DNA of 64,000 bases from Catellatospora bangladeshensis (lineage in GTDB: Bacteria > Actinomycetota > Actinomycetes > Mycobacteriales > Micromonosporaceae): positions 124,001 to 188,000 of the forward strand of contig NZ_BONF01000019.1 of NCBI RefSeq assembly GCF_016862575.1. The letters run 5' to 3'. Each line of letters opens with the position of its first letter. Position 1 is the first letter of the stretch. Below are positions 26,584 to 35,345 of the stretch, piece by piece. Position numbers and translations under genes: made by a program. The notes beneath the pieces are model-generated. The model had not been told where the DNA came from, ran no database searches, and saw nothing but the letters and a program-made list of their open reading frames with translations.

Positions 26584-26654
26584 GACTCCCCTTCCACCGG
26601 CCTTCGACAACAGGCACGGTAGGGCACGCCCGCCAGCCGGGTCCGCACGCGACT

Positions 26655-26714
26655 GCGGTTTCGGGGAAAGTGCACGTTCGCTAGCACGCAAAGCTGCACT
26701 TTCCCCGAAACTGC
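26655..26714. repeat. 20-bp inverted repeat (family A, copy 2)
   Basis: Left arm 26655-26674 (contains TTTCGGGGAAAGTGCA) and right arm 26695-26714 pair with one G-T wobble and have a 20-nt loop, the same arms and loop size as 9321-9382. Here the flanking genes diverge, so the element cannot be a terminator for either of them. Confidence 0.75.
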
Positions 26715-26863
26715 GGCGGCTCGGCCCCCCACGAGGCGATCGACGTCCCGGCATACGTCTGATAATGTCTGGAACGCTCCGAATCGCACTCACCGCCGCG
26801 TTTCACCAGTCGGTTCAGCGCGTCGTGGCCTGCCCGGGCCGGGACGCCGTCGGCGGAGGTCGT

Positions 26864-27961
26864 ATGGCGGCAGAGCGGATGTTCCGTGTGCAGCGGCAGG
26901 AGCTGCTGCTCGGCGAGCTGCGCAGGCACGGCGCGGTGCGGGTCAGCGCCTTCGCCCGGGAGCTGGACGTCAGCGAGCTGACCATCCGCCGCGACATCGA
27001 CGCCCTGGCCCGGCGCAACCTGGTGACGAAGGTGCACGGCGGCGCGACGCTGCCCGGCCCGGTGGACCGCACGGCCCGGCCGCGGCAGGCGCCGCAGCGG
27101 TTCACGGTGGGCATGGTGGTGCCGTCGCTGGACTTCTACTGGCCGCCGATCGTCGGCGGGGCGCGGGCGGCCGCCGCCGCGCTCGGGGTGAACCTGCAGC
27201 TGCGCGGCTCCAGCTACGACCCGGACGAGGACCGGCGGCAGATCGGCCGGCTCATCGAGGCGGGCCAGGTGCAGGGCCTGCTGCTGGCGCCGAGCCTGGA
27301 GGGCGGCCGAGCGCCCGAGATGATCGACTGGATCGGGCGGCTGCCGGTGCCAACGATCCTGGTGGAGCGCCAGCCGGAGCGGTGGACCGCGACGGCGCGG
27401 CAGCTGGAGTGCGTACGCAGCGATCACGCGCTGGGCATGGAGATGGCCGTGCACCACCTGCACCGGCAGGGCCACCGGCGGATCGCGCTGCTGCTGTCCA
27501 AGGGCAGCCCGACCTCGGCGTACCTGGCCCAGGGCTGGCGGGTGGCCTGCGCGGACGTGGGGATCTGCGACGCGATGGTGATCCGGGAGTCGGTGGCGCT
27601 GGACACCCCCGGCCATCGGGAGATCATCCGCGGGGTGCTGGCGGAGTGCGAGCGCTCGCGGATCACGGCGCTGATCGTGCACAGCGACCCCGACGCGATG
27701 TCCGTGGCGCAGTTCTGCGCCGAGCACGGGCTGTCCATCCCCGGGGATCTGGCGCTGGTGTCCTACGACGACGAGGTGGCGCACCTGGCCGAGCCGTCGC
27801 TGACGGCGGTGCGCCCGCCGAAGGCGCACGTCGGCCGGGTGGCGGTGGAGATGATGGTGTCCCGCCTGCTCGACGGCGAGCGCCGCCCGTCGCAGCGGGT
27901 GCTGCTGTCCCCGGAGCTGATCGTGCGCCACTCGTCGGTGGCCCACGTCCCCGTCCGGTAG
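26864..27961 (+). CDS. Hybrid regulator: DeoR-type HTH with LacI-type sensor domain
   Basis: A 365-residue protein. Residues about 5-65 are a DeoR winged helix (RQELLLGELRRHGAVRVSAF, ELDVSELTIRRDIDALARRN, KVHGGATLP). From about residue 80 it has a periplasmic-binding-protein-like LacI sensor (FTVGMVVPSLDFYW, ERSRITALIVHSDPDA, GDLALVSYDDEVAHLAEPSL). DeoR and LacI families usually do not share these parts; such hybrids occur in actinobacteria as sugar regulators. ATG 26864 lies close behind GGAGGT; ATG 26879 is possible. It converges on the galactan operon and may sense one of its products. Confidence 0.85.
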   Translation: MAAERMFRVQRQELLLGELRRHGAVRVSAFARELDVSELTIRRDIDALARRNLVTKVHGGATLPGPVDRTARPRQAPQRFTVGMVVPSLDFYWPPIVGGARAAAAALGVNLQLRGSSYDPDEDRRQIGRLIEAGQVQGLLLAPSLEGGRAPEMIDWIGRLPVPTILVERQPERWTATARQLECVRSDHALGMEMAVHHLHRQGHRRIALLLSKGSPTSAYLAQGWRVACADVGICDAMVIRESVALDTPGHREIIRGVLAECERSRITALIVHSDPDAMSVAQFCAEHGLSIPGDLALVSYDDEVAHLAEPSLTAVRPPKAHVGRVAVEMMVSRLLDGERRPSQRVLLSPELIVRHSSVAHVPVR

Positions 27962-27967
27962 TGCCCT

Positions 27968-27996
27968 GTGGCCAGGGCTTCGGCAGCCCTGGCCAC
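27968..27996. terminator. Hairpin terminator between convergent genes
   Basis: GTGGCCAGGGCT (27968-27979), loop TCGGC, and the exact complement to 27996. It lies between the hybrid regulator (plus) and the last gene of the galactan operon (minus). No T-tract. Confidence 0.6.
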
Positions 27997-28007
27997 GGGG
28001 CGCGCGG

Positions 28008-29333
28008 TCAGGATTGGGTACGGGTCCACTGCTGGTTGGTACCCGAACCGCAGGTGTACTGCTGGATGTCGGCGCCGTCGGCGGTGGACGAGCCGACCAC
28101 GTCCAGGCACTTGCCGCTGTGGCGGGCCCGGAGCTGGAAGTAGCTGCCGGTGGCGACCCACTGCCACTGCTGGTTGGTGCCGCTGCCGCAGGTGTACTGG
28201 ATGATGTTGGCCCCGTCGGCTGTCGAGGCGCTCGCCACGTCGAGGCACTTGCCGCTGACCTGGCTGACCACGCGGTAGTAGCCGCCGCCCGCGTCCTGGA
28301 ACTGCCACTTCTGGTTGGCGCCGCCGTTCCAGGTCCACTGCTTGATCTCGGCGCTGTTGGCCGTGGACGCGCTGACCACGTCCATCACTCTGCCGCTGTT
28401 GCGGTTGGTGATCCGGTAGGCCGGCGCCGCCTGGGGCAGCGAGGCGACCGGCAGCACGGTGCCGTGGCGGCAGCCCGGGCAGGCGACGCTGCTCAGGCCG
28501 GTCCAGTTGTTGAGGTCGGAGCTGGTCGCCGACCAGATGCCGCCGTTGGTGTACTTGTCGACGTAGATGCGCCAGACCCCGTTGGCCTGCTGCACCACGG
28601 CCGGTCCCTCGTACCCGGACGTCCACAGCGTGGCCGCGAGGGTCCAGCCGCTGCTCAGGCTGGCGCTGGTCCAGTGCTCGATGTACTTGCTGGTCTCGTT
28701 CTTGGCGAACGCGTGGTAGGTGCTGCCGGACTTCACGACGTACGTGTCGATGTGGTTGAAGCCCAGCCCGCCCATCTGCGCAGGCCCGCTCCACGAGGTG
28801 AGCGCGCTGTTCTGGGCGGTGTAGACGTACGGCCGGAAGCAGTTGGAGCAGGTCGTCTGCGCGATGCTCGCGATGATCCGGACCGTGCCGCCCTCGACGT
28901 AGAACTCGGGCGCCCAGGTGAACTTCGTGTCCGCGATGCCGGAGTTGACGCTCGCCACGTGCGTCCAGCTGGTGAGGTTGGTGCTGGAGGCGACGTTGAA
29001 GTAGGTGGAGTTGGTCGTCCACGACTGGACCGTGTACGCGATGAAGTACACGCCGTTGAGCTGGATGATGCTCGGGTCGCGCAGCACGCCGGACGGCCCC
29101 TGGTAGTTGGTGTCGGCGTAGGTGGTGAAGTTGCTGCCGTCGGTGGACTGGTAGACCCACAGCTCCTGGTCGGCCGCCCCGTCCCCCTTGAACGTCGTGT
29201 AGAGGTAGCCGCCGGCGGCCGACGCCGGTGCGGCGACGGCGACGAGGCTCCCGGCGGCGACGAGCAGCACGGCGGCCGACCGGGCCGCCCACCGCCCGAG
29301 CCGGGTGAGCGATCTTGCTGGACGTGATGTCAC
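28008..29333 (-). CDS. Secreted GH43-like five-blade propeller enzyme with ricin-type CBM13
   Basis: A 441-residue protein. Signal peptide to about residue 40 (LLVAAGSLVAVAAPASA). The next 270 residues read like a GH43/GH62-type propeller (DGSNFTTYADTNYQ, LRDPSIIQLNGVYFIAYTV with the probable base Asp, TWAPEFYVEGGTVRIIASI, GPAVVQQANGVWRIYVDKY). The last 130 residues are a ricin B-type trefoil with three repeats ending NQKWQFQ, NQQWQWV and NQQWTRT. Likely an exo-acting arabinofuranosidase or galactan-debranching enzyme; the exact activity is open. GTG start with GAGGAGG upstream; 19 bp after the stop of the previous gene, so last in the operon. Confidence 0.82.
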   Translation of the reverse strand: MTSRPARSLTRLGRWAARSAAVLLVAAGSLVAVAAPASAAGGYLYTTFKGDGAADQELWVYQSTDGSNFTTYADTNYQGPSGVLRDPSIIQLNGVYFIAYTVQSWTTNSTYFNVASSTNLTSWTHVASVNSGIADTKFTWAPEFYVEGGTVRIIASIAQTTCSNCFRPYVYTAQNSALTSWSGPAQMGGLGFNHIDTYVVKSGSTYHAFAKNETSKYIEHWTSASLSSGWTLAATLWTSGYEGPAVVQQANGVWRIYVDKYTNGGIWSATSSDLNNWTGLSSVACPGCRHGTVLPVASLPQAAPAYRITNRNSGRVMDVVSASTANSAEIKQWTWNGGANQKWQFQDAGGGYYRVVSQVSGKCLDVASASTADGANIIQYTCGSGTNQQWQWVATGSYFQLRARHSGKCLDVVGSSTADGADIQQYTCGSGTNQQWTRTQS

Positions 29334-29352
29334 GCGTGCCTCCTCAGGCGGG

Positions 29353-30813
29353 TCAGGCGGTGGTGCGGGACCACTGCTGGTTGGTGCCGCTGCCGCAGGT
29401 GTACTGCTGGATGTCGGTGCCGTCGCCGGTGCCGGAGCCGACGACGTCGAGGCACTTGCCGCTGTGCCGCGCGACCAGCTGGAAGTAGCTGCCCGCGGCG
29501 CGCCACTGCCACTGCTGGTTGCTGCCGGAGCCGCAGGTGTACTGGATGACGTTGGCCCCGTCGGCGGTCGACGCGCTGACCACGTCCAGGCACTTGCCGC
29601 TGTTCACGTTGACGACGCGGTAGTAGCCGCCGCCCGCGTCCTGGAACTGCCACCTCTGGTTGCCGCCGCCGTTCCAGGTCCACTGCTTGATCTCGGCGTT
29701 GTTCGCGGTGGACGCGGAGATCACGTCCATCACCTTGCCGCTGTGCCGGGCGGTCACCCGGTATGCGGGGACAGCGCCGGTGCCGGTGACCGTGCCGGTG
29801 GCGGTGTCGATGACCACCTCGGGATACCAGGTCAGGCTCATGCTGGTGCTGGACGGGAAGCCGATGGGCAGCCACACGTACTGCGAGTCGCCGACCGGCC
29901 CGCCCCAGGCCCCGGCCCACCGGTCCCCCATGTAGAGGTAGCTGGTGGTGGACGAGCCCTGGATCGGCAGCACGTACGCCGGCTGCGAGTTGAACGTGGT
30001 CCCGTCGCCGACGTTGGTCCAGCCCGTCCACGGCCCGGAGATGCTGGACGCGGTGGCGTACTTGGCCTGGTTCGGGCTCCAGCCGGTCGCGGCCGAGGTC
30101 AGCAGGAAGTACACGCTGCCGCGCTTGAACATGGCCGGGGCCTCGCGGTGGGCGTCGTTCCAGAAGTTGCCGACCAGGCTGGCGACGTTGAGGAAGTCTG
30201 ACGTCAGCCGGTAGATGTGCAGGTCGTAGTTCTCGTCGGCGGCCGAGATCATGTACGCGGTGCCGCCGTCGTTGTAGAGCGTGATGTCGCGCGACATGTG
30301 CTGGCCCAGCGGCCGGAAGCTGCCGTGGTAGGTGTAGTTGCCGTCCACGGTCGCCGAGGACGCGACGGCGGCGCGGGCCTCGCCGTAGTCGCGGCCGTTC
30401 TCCTTGTGCATCCACATCACGAAGCGGCCGGTGGCGCTGTTGTAGATCACCTTGGGGCGCTCGATGTTGGCGACGTTCAGCTCCGCGGCCGAGCTCTGGG
30501 TGAGCACGTTGTTGCGGAACTCCCAGTTGCGCAGGTCGGTGGAGCGGTACACCGACACCGCGCGGAAGGTGTTGTCCGCGTTGCGGTTCTCGCCGAACCA
30601 GTAGTAGTAGCCGCCGACCTGCAGCACGCCGCCGCCGTGCGCGTGCAGCACGTTGCCGCTGGTGTCACGGAACTGGGTGCCGTTGGTGACGGTGACCGGT
30701 GCCGCCTGGGCGGGCGACACCACGAAGCCGACGGCGGCGGCGGCGGTGAACAGGACGGCGGCGGCCAGGGCGAGCCACGGCCGGGGCGTGGTGGAGCGGG
30801 GGCGGAGGTCCAC
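29353..30813 (-). CDS. GH43_24-like exo-beta-1,3-galactanase with ricin-type CBM13
   Basis: A 486-residue secreted protein. Signal peptide (LALAAAVLFTAAAAVGFVV, cleavage near PAQAAP). Catalytic propeller about residues 40-340, starting with TSGNVLHAHGGGVLQVGGYY and YYWFGENRNADN, then ERPKVIYNSATGRFVMWMH and HREAPAMFKRGSVYFLLTS, which fits the exo-beta-1,3-galactanase subfamily (no usual catalytic base Asp early in the fold). The ricin trefoil follows with three QxW repeats almost identical to those of the next gene. Releases galactose from beta-1,3-galactan main chains of arabinogalactan. Feeds the GH42 enzyme and ABC importer of the same operon. Confidence 0.82.
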   Translation of the reverse strand: MDLRPRSTTPRPWLALAAAVLFTAAAAVGFVVSPAQAAPVTVTNGTQFRDTSGNVLHAHGGGVLQVGGYYYWFGENRNADNTFRAVSVYRSTDLRNWEFRNNVLTQSSAAELNVANIERPKVIYNSATGRFVMWMHKENGRDYGEARAAVASSATVDGNYTYHGSFRPLGQHMSRDITLYNDGGTAYMISAADENYDLHIYRLTSDFLNVASLVGNFWNDAHREAPAMFKRGSVYFLLTSAATGWSPNQAKYATASSISGPWTGWTNVGDGTTFNSQPAYVLPIQGSSTTSYLYMGDRWAGAWGGPVGDSQYVWLPIGFPSSTSMSLTWYPEVVIDTATGTVTGTGAVPAYRVTARHSGKVMDVISASTANNAEIKQWTWNGGGNQRWQFQDAGGGYYRVVNVNSGKCLDVVSASTADGANVIQYTCGSGSNQQWQWRAAGSYFQLVARHSGKCLDVVGSGTGDGTDIQQYTCGSGTNQQWSRTTA

Positions 30814-30906
30814 GCTGATCGACTTCCCTCCGGGGCAGGGACGGTTTCAGGTGCGTTACACGTTGACCCCCGCCGATTCCCCGCGCCACTGTCCGTTCGG
30901 GAAGGC

Positions 30907-32961
30907 TCAGATTCGTTCAGAGTCGAACGCCTGGCGCAGCACCGCCACCGCCCTGGGTGCCAGCGCGACGGCCCCTGCCGCGTCCCGGCTGCCGGCCAGC
31001 AGCTCGCCGGGCAGGCCCGGCACGGTGACCGGTTGCTCGGTGCGGTTGACCAGGAACAGGTAGCGTGCGTCGGCGTCGCGGCGCACGGCCGCCTCGACAT
31101 CGCTCCGCGCGGCCGGGGGCAGCTCCGGCGTGAGCCCGGCGGGGCCTGCGAGTTCGCTCAGCAGGCGCGTCAGGCCAGCCGGGCCGAGCCGGGTCGACAC
31201 GTACGCAGCGGTGCCGTCGCCGGCGGCGCGCCGGGTCACCGCCGGATGCCCGGTGTGCTCGCCGGTGGCGTAGCGGGCCAGCACGGTCACGTCCGGGCCG
31301 GTGACCTGGACGCGCTCGGACCAGAGGGTGCCGCGCAGGCCGGTGTCCAGCGTCTCGGTCTCGCCGTCGAGCAGCGGCGCGAACTCCTCGACCCGGATGC
31401 CGAGCAGCTCGCGCAGCGCGCCGGGGTGGCCGCCGAGCCAGACGTGGTCGTGCTCGTCGACGATGCCGGAGAAGTACGTCGTGACGAGGTGCCCGCCGGA
31501 CTCGGCGTACGCCGTCAGCTCCTTGGCGGTCTCGGCGGCGACCACGTGCAGGATCGGGGCGACGACGAGCCGGTAGCCGTCGAGCGGGGTGCCCAGCGGC
31601 ACGACGTCGGCGCGGATGCCGAGGTTCAGGAACGCGGTGTACCAGTCCAGGGCCTCCTGGCGGTAGCGCAGCCGGTCCGTGGGGTGGGAGTCGGCCTCGG
31701 CGGCCCACCAGGAGTCCCAGTGGAAGACGATCGCGGCGGGAGCCTGCTCGCGTGCCGCGCCCGCGACCGGGGCGAGGTCGCGCAGGGTCGCGCCGAGCCG
31801 CGTCACGGAACGGAACACCTCGCTGTCGGCCCCGGCGTGCGGGACCATCGCCGAGTGGTACTTCTCGGCGCCCGCCGCCGACTGCCGCCACTGGAAGAAG
31901 CACACCGCGTCGGCGCCGTGCGCGACGTGCACGAGCGAGTCGCGGGCCAGCTCGCCCTGCTTCTTGGCGAGGTTCACCGGCTGCCAGTTGACGGCACTGG
32001 TGGAGTGCTCCATCAGGAACCACGGCCGCCCGCCCGCGATGTTGCCGGTGAGGTTGGCCGAGAACGACAGCTCGTCGAGCGACTGCGGGCCGGGCTCGCG
32101 GTAGTGGTCGTTGGACACGAAGTCGACGTCGGCGGCCCAGGCGGCGTAGTCCATCCCCTTGGTGCCGCCCATGACCATGAAGTTCGTCGTGACGGGCACG
32201 TCCGGGGTGTATCGCCGCAGGATGTCCGCCTCGGCCCGCAGGTGCTCGCGCAGCGCGTCGGAGGAGAAGCGCTTGAAGTCCAGCTGCTGGGTCGGGTTGG
32301 GGTGGGTCGCGGCGAGCCGGGGCGGCAGCGGCTGCGCCCAGTCGCTGTACTCCTGCGACCAGAACGCGGTGCCCCAGGCGTGGTTGAGCGCGTCCAGCGT
32401 GCCGTACCGGGCGCGCAGCCAGTCACGGAAGGCGCGGGCGGCGTCGTCGGAGTAGTCGTAGACGTTGTGGCAGCCCAGCTCGTTGGAGACGTGCCAGGCG
32501 GCGAGCGCCGGATGCTGCGCGTAGCGGGCGGCGAGCTGCTCGGTCAGGCGCAGCGCGTGCTCGCGGAAGACCGGCGAGGTGGGCCGCCAGTGCTGGCGCC
32601 CGCCGGGCCAGACCGTCTCGCCGCGCGCGTTGACCGGCAGGATCTCCGGGTGCGCGGTGGTGAGCCACGGCGGCGGGGAGGCGGTGGCGGTGGCCAGGTC
32701 GACGGCCACGCCGTGCTCGTGCAGCAGGTCCATGACCTCGTCGAGCCAGCCGAAGCGCCACGTGTCGGCGCTGGGCTGGAGTTTCGCCCAGGAGAAGATG
32801 CCGAGCGACACGATGCCGACGCCGGCCTCCCGCATGAGGCGGGCGTCCTCGCGCCAGACCTCGCGGGGCCACTGCTCGGGGTTGTAGTCGGCGCCGTAGG
32901 CGATGCCCCCGGCGTTGTTCGCGGGCAGGCGCAGCCAGCGGTGGCGGGCGGGAGGGGTCAC
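30907..32961 (-). CDS. GH42 beta-galactosidase
   Basis: A 684-residue cytoplasmic enzyme without signal peptide. It begins near GGIAYGADYNPEQWPREVWR, the GH42 TIM-barrel opening. Acid/base Glu is in AWHVSNELGCHN; nucleophile Glu in PWFLMEHSTSAVNW. The trimerisation domain and a small C-terminal beta domain follow. It hydrolyses beta-galactosides, here probably galacto-oligosaccharides imported by the neighbouring ABC system. GTG 32961 is chosen: AAGGAG lies seven bases upstream. It lies between the binding-protein gene and the GH43 genes in the same operon. Confidence 0.93.
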   Translation of the reverse strand: MTPPARHRWLRLPANNAGGIAYGADYNPEQWPREVWREDARLMREAGVGIVSLGIFSWAKLQPSADTWRFGWLDEVMDLLHEHGVAVDLATATASPPPWLTTAHPEILPVNARGETVWPGGRQHWRPTSPVFREHALRLTEQLAARYAQHPALAAWHVSNELGCHNVYDYSDDAARAFRDWLRARYGTLDALNHAWGTAFWSQEYSDWAQPLPPRLAATHPNPTQQLDFKRFSSDALREHLRAEADILRRYTPDVPVTTNFMVMGGTKGMDYAAWAADVDFVSNDHYREPGPQSLDELSFSANLTGNIAGGRPWFLMEHSTSAVNWQPVNLAKKQGELARDSLVHVAHGADAVCFFQWRQSAAGAEKYHSAMVPHAGADSEVFRSVTRLGATLRDLAPVAGAAREQAPAAIVFHWDSWWAAEADSHPTDRLRYRQEALDWYTAFLNLGIRADVVPLGTPLDGYRLVVAPILHVVAAETAKELTAYAESGGHLVTTYFSGIVDEHDHVWLGGHPGALRELLGIRVEEFAPLLDGETETLDTGLRGTLWSERVQVTGPDVTVLARYATGEHTGHPAVTRRAAGDGTAAYVSTRLGPAGLTRLLSELAGPAGLTPELPPAARSDVEAAVRRDADARYLFLVNRTEQPVTVPGLPGELLAGSRDAAGAVALAPRAVAVLRQAFDSERI

Positions 32962-33091
32962 GGAGGTGCTCCTTGCGGGTGTCGCGGTGGGCCGGGGTCC
33001 GCGCCGCGGGCGGGTGGGTGGGGGTTCGCCGCCCGCGGCGCGGGGTGCGGCCGCGGGACGGGTTCGTGGCCCGCCCGCGGCACGTTCGTGG

Positions 33092-34432
33092 TCAGCCGAC
33101 CGTGAAGCCCTGTTCCTTGCCGTACTTGGCGGAGGCGTCCTGCCAGGACTTGAGGGTGTCGGCGAGCTTCTTGTCCGACACGTACGCCTGACCGACGGTG
33201 TCATTGAAGATGCTGTTCGCGTACACCTGGAAGGGCAGGTAGGACCAGCCGGGCACGACGGCGGCGGCGGACTTGGCGAAGATCTCGTTGGCCTTCTGGC
33301 CGCCGAAGTACGGGAACTCCTTGTTGAGGAACGCGTCGGACTTCAGTTCGGCGTTGGTGGCCGGGAACGCGCCGTTGTCGATGCGGATCTTCACGCCGTC
33401 ACCGGCGGTGGCGTACTTGAGGAACCCGTAGGCCAGCGCGTTGTTGGCACCCGCCTTCGGGATGGCCAGCGAGCTGCCGCCGTTCTCGGCCGCGGCGTTG
33501 GCGCCCGCGGTCCACTGCGGCATCGGCGCGACGCGCCACTTGCCCTTGGCGGCGGGCACGCCCGACTCCAGGTTCGCGGGCATCCACGCGCCGATGACCA
33601 GGGTGGCGATGGTGCCGTCGCCCAGGCCCTTGTACCAGCCGTCGCTCCACGAGCCGACCGGCGCGACCAGCTTGCCGTCGAGCAGCTGCTGCCACGTGCT
33701 CGCGAACTTCGACGAGCCCTCGTCGCCGAGGTTGATCTTCACGTTGGTGCCGTCGACGCTGAACGGCTTGCCGCCGGCCTGCCAGATGAGGCTGGTGGTG
33801 AAGCCCGCGTCGCCGGTGTCGTTGGTGATGTACGCCTTCGGGTCGGCCGCGTGCAGCTTCTTCGCGGCGGCGACGTACTCGTCCCAGGTGGTGGGGACGG
33901 CGATCTGGTGCTTGTCGAAGACGTCCTTGTTGTAGAACAGCGCCATCGGGCCGGAGTCCATGGGCAGGCCGTACACGCCGCCGCCGGACTTGACCGACGA
34001 CCACGGGCCGGGGGTGAACGTGCCGTCCAGCTCGCCGGTGCCGAACGCGGTCAGGTCGGTCAGCGACTTGCCGAGGGCGAACTGCGGCAGCGCGTAGTAC
34101 TCGATCTGCGCGACGTCGGGCACACCCGAGCCCGCCGCGACCGCGTTCTGCAGCGCGGTGTACTGGTCGTTGCCGGTGCCGGCGTTGACCAGGTTCACCT
34201 TGACCTTGGGGTACTTCGCCTCGAACGCGGTGACGACCTGCTTGAGGGTCGGCTCCCAGGCCCAGACGGTGATGGAGCCGCCCGCGTCGAGCGCGGCCTG
34301 GACCTGGTCGGCGGAGACCGGGGTGCCGGTCTCGCCGTCGTCGCCGGAGCCGCAGGCGGCCAGCGCCGCGGTGGTGACCACGGCGGTCAGGGCCGCCGCG
34401 GCGCGCAGGAACGCGCGTCGGTTGGTGAACAT
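33092..34432 (-). CDS. Sugar-binding lipoprotein of a CUT1 ABC importer
   Basis: A 446-residue family 1 solute-binding protein. Lipoprotein signal with twin Arg (MFTNRRAFLRAAAALTAVVT) and lipobox LAAC, Cys27 being the lipid anchor. SBP pattern: ITVWAWEPTLKQVVTAFEAK, NPVPDVAQ-like VPDVAQIEYYALPQF, PMDSGPMALFYNKDVFDKH, PTTWDEYVAAAKKL. It delivers an oligosaccharide, probably galactan- or galactoside-derived, to the two permeases upstream in the operon. ATG 34432 with GAGAGGA upstream. Confidence 0.93.
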   Translation of the reverse strand: MFTNRRAFLRAAAALTAVVTTAALAACGSGDDGETGTPVSADQVQAALDAGGSITVWAWEPTLKQVVTAFEAKYPKVKVNLVNAGTGNDQYTALQNAVAAGSGVPDVAQIEYYALPQFALGKSLTDLTAFGTGELDGTFTPGPWSSVKSGGGVYGLPMDSGPMALFYNKDVFDKHQIAVPTTWDEYVAAAKKLHAADPKAYITNDTGDAGFTTSLIWQAGGKPFSVDGTNVKINLGDEGSSKFASTWQQLLDGKLVAPVGSWSDGWYKGLGDGTIATLVIGAWMPANLESGVPAAKGKWRVAPMPQWTAGANAAAENGGSSLAIPKAGANNALAYGFLKYATAGDGVKIRIDNGAFPATNAELKSDAFLNKEFPYFGGQKANEIFAKSAAAVVPGWSYLPFQVYANSIFNDTVGQAYVSDKKLADTLKSWQDASAKYGKEQGFTVG

Positions 34433-34475
34433 CGTCGTCCTCTCATACAGGGGTGGGGGCGAGAGCGAGTCGGGG

Positions 34476-35345
34476 TCAGTCCTTGACGCCGCCGGCGGTC
34501 AGGCCGGACTGCCAGTAGCGCTGCAGGAACAGGAACGCCGCGAGCAGCGGCAGGATGGTCAGCAGCGAGCCGGTGATGACCAAGTGGAAGATGGGCTCCC
34601 CGCCGGCGGTGGCGGCCTGGTCGTTCCAGGCGTTGAGGCCGAGGGTCAGCGGATACCAGTCCGGGTCCTTCAGCATGATCAGCGGCAGGAAGTAGTTGTT
34701 CCAGGTCGCGACCATGGTGAACAGGGCGACGGTGACGATGCCCGGGGCGAGCAGCGGCACGCAGACGCGCAGGAAGGTGCGCAGCTCGCCCGCGCCGTCG
34801 ACGCGGGCGGCCTCCATCAGCTCGCCGGGGATGGCCTGCGCGGCGTAGGTCCACATCAGGTACAGCCCGAACGGCGAGATGAGCGACGGGATGATCACCG
34901 CCCAGGGCGTGTTGGTGAGCCCGAGCTTGGCGAACATCAGGAACGTCGGCACGGCCAGCGCGGTGCCGGGCACGGCGACCGCGCCGATGACGGTGGCGAA
35001 CACGCCGCGCTTGCCCGGGAAGTCGAACTTCGCCAGGGCGTACCCGCCGAGGGTGGCCAGGGCGGTGGCGCCGCCCGCGCCGATGACGACGTAGAGCAGC
35101 GTGTTGCCCAGCCAGCGCACGAACACCCCGTCGTCGTAGGTGAGCGTGTCGCGGATGTTGGTGAGCAGCGAGAAGTCGCCGGAGAACCACAGCCCGAACG
35201 AGTCGAGCAGGCTGGCCTGGGTCTTGGTGCTGTTGACGAACAGCCACACCAGCGGCACCAGGCTGTAGATCAGCATGAGCGCGGTGAGGGCGGTCAGCAG
35301 GGGGCTGCGCCGGGCGCGGTCCCGGCGGGCGGGGGTGGTCGTCAC
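34476..35345 (-). CDS. CUT1 ABC permease, MalG type
   Basis: A 289-residue protein with six transmembrane helices and the EAA loop MEAARVDGAGELRTFLRVCV near the C-terminus, where the ATPase docks. It ends with QRYWQSGLTAGGVKD, the usual MalG-like close. GTG 35345 has GGAAGGAG eight bases upstream and overlaps the preceding permease stop by 4 bp (GTGA), so the two are co-translated. No ABC ATPase gene is in the locus; a shared MsiK-type ATPase elsewhere is expected in actinobacteria. Confidence 0.92.
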   Translation of the reverse strand: MTTTPARRDRARRSPLLTALTALMLIYSLVPLVWLFVNSTKTQASLLDSFGLWFSGDFSLLTNIRDTLTYDDGVFVRWLGNTLLYVVIGAGGATALATLGGYALAKFDFPGKRGVFATVIGAVAVPGTALAVPTFLMFAKLGLTNTPWAVIIPSLISPFGLYLMWTYAAQAIPGELMEAARVDGAGELRTFLRVCVPLLAPGIVTVALFTMVATWNNYFLPLIMLKDPDWYPLTLGLNAWNDQAATAGGEPIFHLVITGSLLTILPLLAAFLFLQRYWQSGLTAGGVKD

